64,000 nucleotides of DNA from JAGVPT01 sp964439265 (GTDB lineage Bacteria; Bacteroidota; Ignavibacteria; UBA10030; UBA8401): contig CAYTOA010000009.1 in assembly GCA_964439265.1 (NCBI GenBank), forward strand, positions 1-64,000, read 5' to 3'. Below are positions 1-9,984 of the stretch, one piece after another; within the stretch, counting starts at the first letter, position 1, and each line of letters opens with the position of its first letter. The notes beneath the pieces are model-generated. The model saw only the letters and a program-made list of their open reading frames with translations. It was not told where the DNA came from and did not search any database. A program made the translations under genes and the position numbers.

Positions 1-326
1 AAACTGCCATTGTGTAACTGCAACATTTTACCAATTTGGGTGATGTCTCAAATAACTAGTCGGCGTACATAACACAAGAGAGCCCGATGTCATGTCGAGC
101 TTTTTACCTTGATTCTCCTATCGATTACTGCTACATTCTTGCATTAGTCACCCCGGGGGATCGGGCGGAAGTAACATAGCAAACCAATAACCTCCGGATT
201 CGCGCTGTGCGATGAAAGAGGTTTTTGTATTTCTAGGCAATCGTACACACACAGCAACATCACCATTCAGCAGCATGGCTGATATCGAAATCGAATTGAG
301 CAGGATTGATTGAGGTATATTGTAAA
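1..326. other. Intergenic region, no gene recognised
   Basis: I see no credible gene here. A small open frame on the minus strand has no family resemblance and no good ribosome site. Positions 27-43 nearly match (16 of 17 bases) the leader just upstream of the GH12 gene at 4501-4517. The ATG that follows here opens only a nine-codon frame, so this may be a detached copy of that leader. Confidence 0.5.
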
Positions 327-3221
327 ATGCTGCATTCAATAAGATGGTTCTGTTCCAGACGATACGTCTTGCCGCTCTGCATTGTATTGCCTTTGAGTGC
401 TCAGGTGCACATGCCGAATTTCTCTCAAGTTAAGAAAGCGCGCACACAAAAGATTTTCCCCGTAAAGAAGGAACCGGCAAACGCTGTTAGAATTAAGTTA
501 AACAGCAAAGCCGCCCAATTGGGTCAGTGGACCAGACTCAAAGATTGGAATGAAGCGAATTCCGTAGTTGCTGAAAGTGATAGCATCGCATGGGTAGGCA
601 CTCCGGTTGGGCTTGTGCGATGGAACGTCGCAACAAACACTTACCAGACCTATGACGAATCGAATGGACTCGTGTTCACATCAATTAACTCACTTGCAAT
701 CGACAAAAGAAAACAGCTGTGGATAAGCACTTTTCAAGGTATCGTGAAATACTCTAATGGAACATTTACTTCCTATAGCTATGAGAATTCAAACTTACCT
801 CCTGCAGTGTTCACCTGCCTGACTATTGATTCATTGAACAATGTATACGTCGGCTATGAAGCATACGTGGAGAATAACAATTTCCCAGATGGAGGAGTTG
901 CAGTATTCACAGGCACGAGTTGGAAATATTTTAGCATTCACAATTCTCTGGGCAACCTCGGTCCCTCCGCAATTTACACATACCATGACACGGTTTGGAT
1001 TGGCGAATATGACAATCTATACACGCTTGCGAACGACTCAGCAATAGTCGCACCCCGATGGAATAACGGTGGCATTTATTCGATGTCCGTCGATTATCAA
1101 GATAGTCTGTGGACCTTTTCGAAAAGTCGTAAGATGTTAAAGTACTCTCAGGATGGATGGAAGTTGATGATTGACAGCGTGGGTTTTTGGCAGGCCATTT
1201 GGAATGATCCCGCAGGCGGCTTGTGGCTGTCGAACGACCAGGACACGTGGCAGTTTCCATATGGACCTTATCGACTTAACATCAACCAAATGCGTGAAGG
1301 ATACAAGTGCAGCAATGACGAACTCGGTATTCCCGGAGTGTGCGATATTCCGGGAGTTCCGGGGCAGTTTTGCTCACAATATGCAATAAGCCCAACCTCT
1401 CAATTCTTTGCCAGCATGGGGGGCATTAATTTACAATATCAGACGAATCAAGGTGGGCTTTATACATTTGATGGATTCAGTTGGCAGGTCTTCAGGGTTC
1501 CAACAACTCTCGATGATAATTATATTTATGGATTGGGAACGGACCAGAATGGAGAAGTATACTTATCCACTCCATATTACACCCAAAAAACCGATGGACA
1601 AAACTTTCAAACTGTTGGAGGGTGGAACATGGGGCTTCAAAGCTGGAACAATCATTTTAAGATAGCACCCGATGGCAGCATTTACACGAATCACAATCAA
1701 ATTTATTCCAATTCTGGATTCGTCACTGGACTGGATTTTGACAGTTACGGAAATCTTTGGACAACATATCCATTAATGGAGTATACGTGGCCAAGTCTTG
1801 CATCAACCGTCTTCACAGACTCTATTATCGGATATATTGGCAATCCTGGGTACTATGATCCACAGTTTATGGATGTAACTACGGATAAGAATGATAATGT
1901 TTGGGCTGCGGCTTGGTATTACGGTGGTGCAGCGTTCGATCGGACTCAATGGCATCTCCTGTCTCCCGGTGATACAACGTTGCCTAATTTTAATTACGAC
2001 CTTGTTTTTGCGGACTCAAAGAATCGTATTTGGTTCTGTACCAATCAATCGTCGCCAAACTACGGGTTCACAATATTTGATGGCACAGACTGGCGCACAT
2101 ATTATTCACCTCAGAATTATGCTGTTGCTGATGTAGATCAGATAGCAGAAGATCATTTTGGCAACGACTGGTTGGCGACCGGCGGAGGATTATTGAAATA
2201 TGACGGTTCGTCATTCACTCTCTTCAATAGCGGGAACAGCCCCCTTCCATCCGATTTCATCGTGACGGCAGTAACGGTTGATTACGCGAGCAACATCTGG
2301 ATTGGAACACATACTGGTTTGTACATTTTTAACCCATATGGTTTACAGCTCGGACCATATACGTATCGCTCTCCGGTCGATACCTTTTATATCGTTAAAT
2401 CCGGAAATCAAGCAGTAGCTCATTTCACTCCTTCCGCGGTTACAAGCGGGTCGGCCAAATACGAGTTACAACGCGGCAGAGGGACATTCAAATTCTGGAC
2501 CGTTGCGAGTACTGATTTGGTCCCGGGTAATTCTTCTATGGCCATTGAAGATTCGCTGCCAATCATAGGCAACTATAACTACCGAATCAAGAGAATAGGA
2601 GCAGACGGAAGGGTCTCATTTTCTGCGGCAATTGCTTTTTCTGGGGGCAGCAAAGCAGTTCAGCTTTCAGATTGCAAAACATACTTATCTGGTAGCCGGT
2701 TATACCTAAAATGGAAGCTTCAAAATGAATCATTCATTTACAGATTTGAAGTCTCCAGAACCGAGATATCAACCGGTGAGTCTTCTGTTACCGCCTCAAT
2801 ATCAATCAATGCGCCAAAGAATCAGGATGGGTACTATTTCGTTTCCATAGATTCATTAACTCAATCCCCGAATAAGTACAGCTACGCACTCACCGCCATA
2901 TTTGCTGACTCAAGCAGGGTTACTCTTCAATCGATTGTCGCTGTTCCTCAACTACCCACTGCCTTTAGTGTTACTCAAAACTATCCCAATCCCTTCAATG
3001 GATCAACTTCGCTGGCCGTATATTTGCCAATACAAGGAGAAGTTGTCTTCCAATTTTATGATATTTTAGGAAGAGAGATTCTGCCAGCGATGAAAAAGGA
3101 CTTCGCCGCAGGCTATAATACGATTCAATTCGATTTTAGGTCATTAGCTTCAGGTTTTTATCTTTGCGTGGCTAAAAATGGCGGGGAAAGACGAATCCAA
3201 AAATTATTACTCGTCAAGTAG
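327..3221 (+). CDS. Secreted beta-propeller (Reg_prop-like) protein with T9SS sorting tail
   Basis: A protein of about 964 residues, probably exported to the cell surface. The first ~26 residues form a signal peptide (MLHSIRWFCSRRYVLPLC... ending near SAQ). The body repeats short blades of the type LWIGT..GL seen in two-component-regulator propeller domains (for example WVGTPVGLVRW, LWISTFQGIVKY, IWIGTHTGLYIF). Around residues 700-860 it turns into a Fn3-like region. The last ~80 residues are a T9SS C-terminal domain with NYPNPFNGSTSL. No enzymatic motif is visible, so the ligand is unknown. The frame can be opened by a TTG at 306, but the ATG at 327 puts the signal peptide at the N terminus and is preferred. 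Confidence 0.85.
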   Translation: MLHSIRWFCSRRYVLPLCIVLPLSAQVHMPNFSQVKKARTQKIFPVKKEPANAVRIKLNSKAAQLGQWTRLKDWNEANSVVAESDSIAWVGTPVGLVRWNVATNTYQTYDESNGLVFTSINSLAIDKRKQLWISTFQGIVKYSNGTFTSYSYENSNLPPAVFTCLTIDSLNNVYVGYEAYVENNNFPDGGVAVFTGTSWKYFSIHNSLGNLGPSAIYTYHDTVWIGEYDNLYTLANDSAIVAPRWNNGGIYSMSVDYQDSLWTFSKSRKMLKYSQDGWKLMIDSVGFWQAIWNDPAGGLWLSNDQDTWQFPYGPYRLNINQMREGYKCSNDELGIPGVCDIPGVPGQFCSQYAISPTSQFFASMGGINLQYQTNQGGLYTFDGFSWQVFRVPTTLDDNYIYGLGTDQNGEVYLSTPYYTQKTDGQNFQTVGGWNMGLQSWNNHFKIAPDGSIYTNHNQIYSNSGFVTGLDFDSYGNLWTTYPLMEYTWPSLASTVFTDSIIGYIGNPGYYDPQFMDVTTDKNDNVWAAAWYYGGAAFDRTQWHLLSPGDTTLPNFNYDLVFADSKNRIWFCTNQSSPNYGFTIFDGTDWRTYYSPQNYAVADVDQIAEDHFGNDWLATGGGLLKYDGSSFTLFNSGNSPLPSDFIVTAVTVDYASNIWIGTHTGLYIFNPYGLQLGPYTYRSPVDTFYIVKSGNQAVAHFTPSAVTSGSAKYELQRGRGTFKFWTVASTDLVPGNSSMAIEDSLPIIGNYNYRIKRIGADGRVSFSAAIAFSGGSKAVQLSDCKTYLSGSRLYLKWKLQNESFIYRFEVSRTEISTGESSVTASISINAPKNQDGYYFVSIDSLTQSPNKYSYALTAIFADSSRVTLQSIVAVPQLPTAFSVTQNYPNPFNGSTSLAVYLPIQGEVVFQFYDILGREILPAMKKDFAAGYNTIQFDFRSLASGFYLCVAKNGGERRIQKLLLVK

Positions 3222-3367
3222 TTATCTTACCTTTAAGTCTCGGTGCATTGGCATTCTAAATAAAATTCCATGGCGTTCACGGCATTCGGAGGTTCATAGG
3301 AACACGCGAATACCCTTTGGCGTCCTACACACAATGCGCAAAACGTCCCGTACAGAAAAGAGAATAA

Positions 3368-4171
3368 ATGAGCAACTACACCTTCACTGATATTTCGAAA
3401 AGATATAAAGAAACATCGATTGTTCAGAGCTCTGCAGCAGATATTCTCCTTGCGTTGTTAGATATCAAGGAAAATGAAAGTGTTCTTGATGTGGGCTGTG
3501 GAACTGGAAACTTAACAAATAGGCTCTTCAATAAGTCACGCGGCCGTATTGTCGGAATTGATCCATCATCTGGAATGATAGAAGAATCAACAAATAGTTA
3601 CGGGAAAGATATTCAGTTTGAAGTTGGTTCCGCAGAAGATATTTCGTTTAGGAATGCTTTCGATGTTATATTTTGTAATTCGGCATTTCAATGGGTACAT
3701 GATGCACGCAAGTGCATTACTAATTTTTACAGCGCATTAAGAGCAACTGGTCGCGTCGGAATACAAGCCCCTGGGAAAAAAGAATATTGCCCAAATTTCA
3801 TACAAGCTGTCAATGCAATTAGAAATCATTCGAAATTAGGCCCCGTTTTTGATAACTTTAACAATCCATGGCTTTTCTTAGATACAGCAACAGAATATGC
3901 GGACCTGTTTCTTGATCAAGGATTTAAAGTCCCTTTTTGTGAAATACAATCTATTGAAACGTTCCATCGCCCTCAAGACGTTTATAACATTTTTGCTTCT
4001 GGTGCGATTGCCGGATATTTAAATAAGGCATATTATGATTGTGAAATAGATGATGAGTATATTGATAATTTTCAGAATATCGTTAAAGAGGAATTTATCA
4101 AGCAAGCTAAATATGATGGAAACGTAAGGCTTAATTTCAATAGAATGTATTTAATTGGAATAAAGGAATAG
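3368..4171 (+). CDS. Class I SAM-dependent methyltransferase (Tam/BioC-like fold)
   Basis: A 267-residue methyltransferase. The SAM-binding motif I VLDVGCGTGN lies at residues 39-48, followed by an acidic ribose-binding motif (VGIDPSSGMI). The stretch DVIFCNSAFQWVHD matches motif IV of trans-aconitate methyltransferase and malonyl-ACP methyltransferase relatives (the WV.D signature). The substrate cannot be read from sequence. No biotin or aconitate genes are nearby. The gene is visibly AT-rich compared with genes from 8.8 kb onward and stands alone between two T9SS cargo genes, which could mean recent acquisition. The start is the ATG at 3368; its upstream purine run (AAGAGAA) is a weak ribosome site. 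Confidence 0.8.
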   Translation: MSNYTFTDISKRYKETSIVQSSAADILLALLDIKENESVLDVGCGTGNLTNRLFNKSRGRIVGIDPSSGMIEESTNSYGKDIQFEVGSAEDISFRNAFDVIFCNSAFQWVHDARKCITNFYSALRATGRVGIQAPGKKEYCPNFIQAVNAIRNHSKLGPVFDNFNNPWLFLDTATEYADLFLDQGFKVPFCEIQSIETFHRPQDVYNIFASGAIAGYLNKAYYDCEIDDEYIDNFQNIVKEEFIKQAKYDGNVRLNFNRMYLIGIKE

Positions 4172-4520
4172 ATCTGCTGCGTTCACTGTACACGCAATGT
4201 CATTAGTCGTTCGCATGAAGTTTCTTGGATTCACATTTCTCAATTAAGACTTCTACCGCGTGCGTTCTGCGCTTTTCAATAAGGAAAGACTCCTCATATG
4301 GCTATTGGTATAAAGCTGCATTTTGCCCCTCTACAAGTCGCAGAGTCGCAGATAAAGTGGCACGGGTCCGTTAGCCCGCAACAATCGGCTGATTCATTGT
4401 TCGACGAGCTGTTTTCAATTGCCCACAAACAAACGTGAAACGATTTATATATTTGATACTGTACAGAAGTAAAATTACCTGAACAACAAGAGAAGTAAAC
4501 TTTAACAATTTGGGTGAACT
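4172..4520. other. Intergenic region with the GH12 leader
   Basis: About 350 bp without a recognisable gene. The last 20 bases carry a GGGTGA ribosome-binding site just before the ATG at 4521. The preceding AT-rich stretch (about 4440-4475) is a plausible promoter area, but no box is convincing. Confidence 0.4.
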
Positions 4521-5549
4521 ATGAAGATGAAAATACCTTTATTCTTTTTCCTGCTTTCTTATTTTCTGTCCGGGAGGATTTTCGGGCAAATGGTCCAGGT
4601 CACTGAGCAGTATGGAACGGTTGAACTTGAAGGGGGCGAGTATCGATTTCATAACAACGTGTGGGGCGCTTCAACACCGCAGTATGTTACAGTGAGCATG
4701 GATTCAACATATTTTAAAATTGATTCGACGAAGCACAACCTGCCGAGCAATGGCGCACCTGCTTCCTATCCATTCATTTTGAAAGGGAGTCACTTTAACG
4801 GTACACCGACTTCCGTGAATAATCCTTTTCCGCTCGCTGTCAAGAGCATCAACAGTTGTCCGACAACGTGGGAAATAAGCGGCACCAATGCACCGGGCAT
4901 CTGGGATTGCGCCTACGATATCTGGTTTGTTCAAGGCACTAGCAATAAACTTGAGATGATGATATGGATCAATTATCAGGGGCCCCAGCCTGCAGGCTCG
5001 CAGGTGACAACAGCAAACATCAACAATAGTTCGTGGCAGGTCTGGTGGAATAATTCGAGTACTCTCTCATACAGAATAACAACCAAACGAGATACCTGCA
5101 ATATTGACTTAAAACTATTTATGAATGATGCTGTGAAACGCGGATATCTGGATTCTACGTGGGCCCTTGGCGGGGTTGAAGTAGGATTCGAAATCTGGCA
5201 GAACGGTACTGGTCTGACATCCGAATTATTTTCGGTCACAGCAACGACAATCACAGAAGTGCATGATCTCATCGATAAGAAACCGAACAGTTTCGGGTTA
5301 GGACAAAATTATCCCAACCCGTTCAACCCGACAACATTCATCACTTATCAATTACCGGCGAACACGTTCGTAACATTGAAAGTGTACGATGAACTGGGGC
5401 GACTTGTGAAAACGTTAGTAGAAGATCGCCAAACCGCGGGTACCCACTCGGTGGCTTTTAACGCAAGCAACTTGTCGAGCGGCGTGTATTTCTACAGGCT
5501 GACGGCTGGAAACTATGTTGAAACAAAAAAGTTGATGTTGTTGAAATGA
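4521..5549 (+). CDS. GH12 family endoglucanase with T9SS sorting tail
   Basis: A 342-residue secreted glycoside hydrolase. Residues 1-22 are a signal peptide. Residues ~25-240 match GH12 (endo-beta-1,4-glucanase/xyloglucanase): NNVWGA near 45-50, the nucleophile motif EMMIW with Glu145, and the acid/base motif GFEIW with Glu224. Two Cys (113, 130) could form a disulfide. Residues ~258-342 are a T9SS tail (NYPNPFNPTTFITYQL... ending KKLMLLK), so the enzyme is expected to be released or anchored on the cell surface. In known GH12 enzymes the two Glu retain the anomeric configuration. The likely role is attack on beta-glucan or xyloglucan outside the cell; no sugar transporter is nearby. The start ATG has a GGGTGA site 4 bases upstream. 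Confidence 0.88.
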   Translation: MKMKIPLFFFLLSYFLSGRIFGQMVQVTEQYGTVELEGGEYRFHNNVWGASTPQYVTVSMDSTYFKIDSTKHNLPSNGAPASYPFILKGSHFNGTPTSVNNPFPLAVKSINSCPTTWEISGTNAPGIWDCAYDIWFVQGTSNKLEMMIWINYQGPQPAGSQVTTANINNSSWQVWWNNSSTLSYRITTKRDTCNIDLKLFMNDAVKRGYLDSTWALGGVEVGFEIWQNGTGLTSELFSVTATTITEVHDLIDKKPNSFGLGQNYPNPFNPTTFITYQLPANTFVTLKVYDELGRLVKTLVEDRQTAGTHSVAFNASNLSSGVYFYRLTAGNYVETKKLMLLK

Positions 5550-5715
5550 GCGGCTCAGGGTCGTAAAGGCGCAAATTGAACTCATCGACAAATCTATGGC
5601 CGATAAATAGTTAATTACTCTTTCCTAAAATCCTCTCCATGACGGACATTTAATGGCTGGAATCGTCATGATGTCTATTTATCGCCCGTGATAACTTAAA
5701 AGACGAGATAAATGT

Positions 5716-8301
5716 ATGAAAAATGTAAAGTCACTTTTCTCTATAAGTGTAGTTCTCGTTTCTTTGGCAGGCACATTGAACGCCCAGCATCTTCGCTCCG
5801 GGGGGGCAGAAATCATCAACCCTCCGATTCTCAAAAGCCCTGCCAACTCTTCAACGGGCACATCATTAAATCCAACGCTTACATGGAATGCTTCCGCAGG
5901 GGCAACAAGTTATGAATTACAAGTGTCTGCTGATTCTACATTTGCCTCCACGATTTATGATGCATCGGACTTGACCGATGTATCTAAAAGCATCCTGGGT
6001 TTATCGTTACAAACAAAGTACTACTGGAGAGTCAACGCAAGTGCGGGAATTGGAACAAGCAGTTGGTCAACCGTGTGGAATTTCAGTACCGTGAATGGGC
6101 TTTCTTGGACGCAGGTAAGCAGTGGATTGCGAACAACGGGCACCACGGGCGATTTTTTGGCGCTGGCGATCAACTCATCCGGGTACATTTTTGCCGGGAC
6201 GTCCGGCGATGGTGCATATCTTTCAACGAACAACGGAGCGAGCTGGACAGGGATCAACTCCGGTTTGACAAATGGCAACGTTATGTCATTAAAGTTCAAT
6301 TCCTCGGGCACTCTATTTGCCGGGACGGATGGCGCGGGCGTATTTCTATCGACCAACAACGGGACAACGTGGACTCATGCAGGTATGCAGGGAAATCACG
6401 TAGGTTCATTAGCGATAAGTTCCATCGATGAGATTTTTGTGACGACGAATGGCGAAGGGATTTTTCTATCAACGGATAACGGAGCTACGTGGAATCTGGA
6501 AACTCTTGGTTTAACGGGCAATAACTTTTTCCCGGTCGCCATCAATTCCTCCGGTTACATTTTTGCCGGAGCAGTTGACGGATCGTATGAGGGGGTGTAT
6601 CGCTCAACCAACAACGGAAGTGCCTGGACCCAGGTACATAATGGGATGCCGACTGACAATGTTAATTCATTAGCTGTTAATTCTTCGGATTACATTTTCG
6701 CCGGAACGAATAGTAATGGTGTATACCTTTCAACGAACAACGGTACGAGCTGGTCGCCGGTGAATAATGGTCTGACGAATAGTTCTGTTTGGCCGATCGC
6801 CATCCACTCCTCCGGTTATATGTTTGCTGGAACGGATGGCGGCGGAGTATTTCTTTCATCGAACAACGGCACAAGTTGGAGCCAGGAAAACAATGGCTTG
6901 ACAGAATTTGGTGAGCCGGAAGGTGTTGTGGCGTCGTTAGCCTTCAGTCCAGCAGGCTATATATTTGCAGGCACCTATGGCGGCGGGATTTATCGAGCCT
7001 CGATCTCATTTCTTTACGCAACGCCCCCTGCGCCAACGCTTGCAGCTCCCCTAAACGGCTCAAACGAATTACCTCTCAATCCGACATTGAGCTGGATTGC
7101 CGCTCCCTGGGCATCACAGTATGAGCTGCAGGTATCCGTCGATTCAACATTTTCCACTATAACGCGTGATGTCATCGGTTTGACCGGCACAAGCAAGAGC
7201 ATCGGAGGATTGTTACGCCAGACAGAGTATTATTGGCGGGTGAGCGCATCGAATCCAGGAGGTACGAGCAGCTGGTCACCGGTGTGGAGTTTCACAACGT
7301 GTCCGTTTGACCTAATTTCTGTTAAAGATGTCCCGTTCGATCAGGGAGGCAAGGTTGAACTCATTTGGCAGGCATCGCTTCTAGATACCAATGTCAACGC
7401 ATTGCCTTACTACAGCATCTGGAGATCTCTTCCCCATGCCGGCGAGCGCAACCTGAAATTGAAAACTTCACTGGCCAAATCGGGGGCTGGACTCCGGCAG
7501 CACAAGATCAGGACGTTTAAGTCCGACGCAGGAACATTGGCATGGGAGTGGATTGGCAATGAACAGGCTCATAGAGATAGTCTCTACTCATACATTGCAT
7601 CCACGCTTTATGATTCGATGCCGGGGACAAACGGCATTGAATATTTCGTCATCTCCGCTCAAACGAATGACCCGAACGTCTTTTTCGATTCAAACGTTGA
7701 CAGCGGATATTCGGTCGATAATCTTCCGCCGCTTGCGCCGGCCAGCTTGACAGCATCGGCTGTGTCCGGCGATGTAGTGCTGCGGTGGACGCGTAACGTT
7801 GAGCCCGATATCAAGGATTATATCATTTTCCGCAACGATAGTTCGAATGCAAGTCTGAAATCAATGAATCCCTGCGACACTACAACGGAGACAATGTACA
7901 CCGACACCCATCCTCTCGCCGGAAAGACGGATAATTATCTGATACGAGCGGAGGACATTCATGGCAACGTCAGCAATGCCAGCAATCTCGTCTCTATTGC
8001 TGTAACTAATGTCAAGAGCCCAAGCGCTGAGATTCCTGGTGATTATGAACTTGGTCAAAACTTTCCAAACCCCTTCAATCCGACAACGACTATTAAATAT
8101 CAACTGCCGGAAAATGGCCTCGTCAGGTTGGAAGTATTTGATATTCTGGGACGAGAAGTTTCGACACTGGTCAGCGGAAGACAAGGCGCAGGGTACTACA
8201 ACGTTACGTTCAACGGATCGAATGTGCCGAGCGGAGTTTATTTTTATAGACTTCAAGCAGGAAATTACACCAACACAAAGAAACTTTTGCTGTTGAAATA
8301 G
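5716..8301 (+). CDS. Secreted Asp-box propeller/Fn3 protein with T9SS sorting tail
   Basis: An 861-residue exported protein. A signal peptide (about residues 1-24) precedes a first Fn3-like domain (LNPTLTWNASAGATSYELQVS). Then come six Asp-box/BNR-type repeats of the form GVYLSTNNGTSW, typical of sialidase-like or VPS10-like propellers. A second Fn3-like domain closely resembles the first (LNPTLSWIAAPWASQYELQVS). A third Fn3 domain (about 675-775) leads into the T9SS tail NFPNPFNPTTTIKYQL. There are no catalytic residues I can assign, so adhesion or carbohydrate/protein binding is the safest guess. The near-identical Asp-box units suggest internal duplication. Confidence 0.85.
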   Translation: MKNVKSLFSISVVLVSLAGTLNAQHLRSGGAEIINPPILKSPANSSTGTSLNPTLTWNASAGATSYELQVSADSTFASTIYDASDLTDVSKSILGLSLQTKYYWRVNASAGIGTSSWSTVWNFSTVNGLSWTQVSSGLRTTGTTGDFLALAINSSGYIFAGTSGDGAYLSTNNGASWTGINSGLTNGNVMSLKFNSSGTLFAGTDGAGVFLSTNNGTTWTHAGMQGNHVGSLAISSIDEIFVTTNGEGIFLSTDNGATWNLETLGLTGNNFFPVAINSSGYIFAGAVDGSYEGVYRSTNNGSAWTQVHNGMPTDNVNSLAVNSSDYIFAGTNSNGVYLSTNNGTSWSPVNNGLTNSSVWPIAIHSSGYMFAGTDGGGVFLSSNNGTSWSQENNGLTEFGEPEGVVASLAFSPAGYIFAGTYGGGIYRASISFLYATPPAPTLAAPLNGSNELPLNPTLSWIAAPWASQYELQVSVDSTFSTITRDVIGLTGTSKSIGGLLRQTEYYWRVSASNPGGTSSWSPVWSFTTCPFDLISVKDVPFDQGGKVELIWQASLLDTNVNALPYYSIWRSLPHAGERNLKLKTSLAKSGAGLRQHKIRTFKSDAGTLAWEWIGNEQAHRDSLYSYIASTLYDSMPGTNGIEYFVISAQTNDPNVFFDSNVDSGYSVDNLPPLAPASLTASAVSGDVVLRWTRNVEPDIKDYIIFRNDSSNASLKSMNPCDTTTETMYTDTHPLAGKTDNYLIRAEDIHGNVSNASNLVSIAVTNVKSPSAEIPGDYELGQNFPNPFNPTTTIKYQLPENGLVRLEVFDILGREVSTLVSGRQGAGYYNVTFNGSNVPSGVYFYRLQAGNYTNTKKLLLLK

Positions 8302-8717
8302 TCAGAACAATGCTGCACGTTGCCGCAGCTTACCTGTCCCGCTTCTATTGAGCGGGAGCTCCGGTCCGTCAGGCCGCTTGAAAAGAGAACGACATATGAA
8401 ATCGCAAACAGGCACTACAGTCAATTAACGCTACCGAACCGTTTTCGGAAATCCGGAGGACGCTTTGATGAACGGTTGTGCTTGCATGTTTTTTCCCTAC
8501 GCCCCAACAAATCATCCTGAACGATAATAAGGAATCTGATACCTCAACAATAGATTTTTACTCTATTGCAGTATGAGTCCCCTTTTTGTAAATTGTGTAA
8601 TAGCTTGATCATGATCACTAATGACTCTTAGTGACCAAAAAGCGGATATTTCGATAGTATTTACCGATCCATCAAACACCATCTATCGAAATTGATCTGT
8701 TTTGGCAGCAGTAAACC
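8302..8717. other. Intergenic region with small hairpins
   Basis: No protein gene is supported. A 7-bp stem with a 7-base loop (TCCCGCT/AGCGGGA, 8337-8357) follows the T9SS gene and may end its transcript, although no T-run follows. Weaker inverted repeats lie near 8549-8569 and 8617-8636. The region ends at tRNA-Glu. Confidence 0.4.
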
Positions 8718-8790
8718 GGCGCCATCGTCTAACGGTTCAGGACGGAGCCCTCTCAAGGCTTAAATACGGGTTCGATTCCCGTTGGCGCTA
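8718..8790 (+). tRNA. tRNA-Glu (anticodon CTC)
   Basis: Folds as a full cloverleaf of 73 bases. The acceptor stem GGCGCCA pairs with TGGCGCT (one G.T pair at the end). The D stem is GTCT/GGAC. The anticodon stem is GAGCC/GGCTT with loop CTCTCAA, giving anticodon CTC at 8752-8754. The T stem is ACGGG/CCCGT with loop TTCGATT, and the discriminator base is A. CCA is not encoded. Identity as Glu follows from the anticodon and from similarity to bacterial tRNA-Glu in the D arm (TCGTCTAACGG). Confidence 0.93.
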
Positions 8791-8867
8791 CTGATGTCCT
8801 TCCTGTGCGGTTCGATCATCTTGCACGATTGATGTTTCCGGAGAAAGCCTAGACTCAGCATTTTGCC

Positions 8868-9977
8868 ATGACAAAAATTCTCGTCATCGACGACGAAGAT
8901 TCACTTCGCGAAACGAGCGTTGCAATTCTCCGCGCCGGCGGATTTGAAGCCGTCAGTGCAAAGAACGGCGGCGACGGCATTGAGCTCGCGCATGCAACGT
9001 TACCCGACCTCATCATCTGCGATATCAGGATGGAACTCGTCAACGGGTACCAACTGCTCACCGCGGTTCGAAACGATTCCGTTACTGCCACGACCCCTTT
9101 CATTTTGATGACCAGCAACGCCGACCTCGAAGGGATGCGGCAGGGAATGGACCTCGGCGCTGATGATTACCTTCCGAAACCGTTCTCTCCCGCCGAACTC
9201 GTTACGGCCGTCAACGCGCGTTTAAAGAAACATCGCATGATGACTGAACAGGCGGAAGCAAAACTGCAGGAACTCCGCGCGCGGATGAGCACCGCGATCC
9301 CTCACGAACTCCGCACGCCGCTCAACGGCATCCTTGGCTTCGCTGATATCATGCGCAAAGATTACATGAACCTGCAGCCGCAGGAAATTGCAAAAATGTC
9401 GGAGCGCATCTACAGGAATGGAAAGAGGCTGCTCCGTCTCGTCGAAAATTATTTGATCTATGCGCAAGTCGGGGCGCAACAGATCGACAAACATCAACAG
9501 GAACTCCTCCTGCACAGCAGCACGGACGCGTTGAGCACTATCGATGAGCTCGCGCGCGAAAAAGCTCTCGAAAACAACAGGGTCAACGACCTTGACCTGC
9601 ATCTGGAGCCGGCCTCTGTCGCGATTTCCGCACAATACTTCGCCAAGATCGTTGAAGAGATCGGGGACAATGCATTCCGGTATTCGACGAAAGGGACAAC
9701 GGTGTATTTTGGAACGGTGACTGAAGGCAGCGACTTGCTCATGATGGTCATCGACCGCGGACGGGGTATGACCGCCGACCAGATCGAAAATATAGGAGCG
9801 TATGTCCAGTTCAACAGGAAAGTGTACGAACAGCAGGGTTCCGGACTCGGGCTTACCGTCGCCAAACAATTGATCGAGATACACGGCGGCTCGCTAAGCA
9901 TCCAGAGCGACGTTGACCATGGCACGACCGTTACGGTGCGTCTCCCCCTTTCAACCGGTACCGCCGCTCCCGAGTAA
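8868..9977 (+). CDS. Hybrid response regulator-histidine kinase (REC-HisKA-HATPase)
   Basis: A 369-residue soluble signalling protein in reversed order: the receiver domain comes first. Residues 1-122 are REC, with acidic pocket D8/D9, phospho-acceptor D52, T82 and K104. Residues ~135-210 are a HisKA dimerisation domain with the phospho-His motif PHELRTPLNG (H146). The C terminus is a HATPase domain with N box (EIGDNAFRYS), G1 (DRGRGMT) and G2 (GSGLGLTVAKQL). There is no sensor or membrane segment, so its input is probably phosphotransfer to REC from another kinase. The output partner is not next to it. It stands alone between tRNA-Glu and lhr. The start ATG lacks a clear Shine-Dalgarno site. 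Confidence 0.92.
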   Translation: MTKILVIDDEDSLRETSVAILRAGGFEAVSAKNGGDGIELAHATLPDLIICDIRMELVNGYQLLTAVRNDSVTATTPFILMTSNADLEGMRQGMDLGADDYLPKPFSPAELVTAVNARLKKHRMMTEQAEAKLQELRARMSTAIPHELRTPLNGILGFADIMRKDYMNLQPQEIAKMSERIYRNGKRLLRLVENYLIYAQVGAQQIDKHQQELLLHSSTDALSTIDELAREKALENNRVNDLDLHLEPASVAISAQYFAKIVEEIGDNAFRYSTKGTTVYFGTVTEGSDLLMMVIDRGRGMTADQIENIGAYVQFNRKVYEQQGSGLGLTVAKQLIEIHGGSLSIQSDVDHGTTVTVRLPLSTGTAAPE

Positions 9978-9984
9978 CGGCAGC

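Noticed and set aside
6081..7000. Near-identical units in the Asp-box protein, considered as a CRISPR or tandem DNA repeat
   Set aside because: The spacing and conservation follow protein Asp-box blades in frame; there are no identical DNA repeats with spacers.
8718..8867. tRNA-Glu as an integration site for a mobile island
   Set aside because: No integrase, no second copy of the tRNA 3' end in the window, and the downstream genes look resident.
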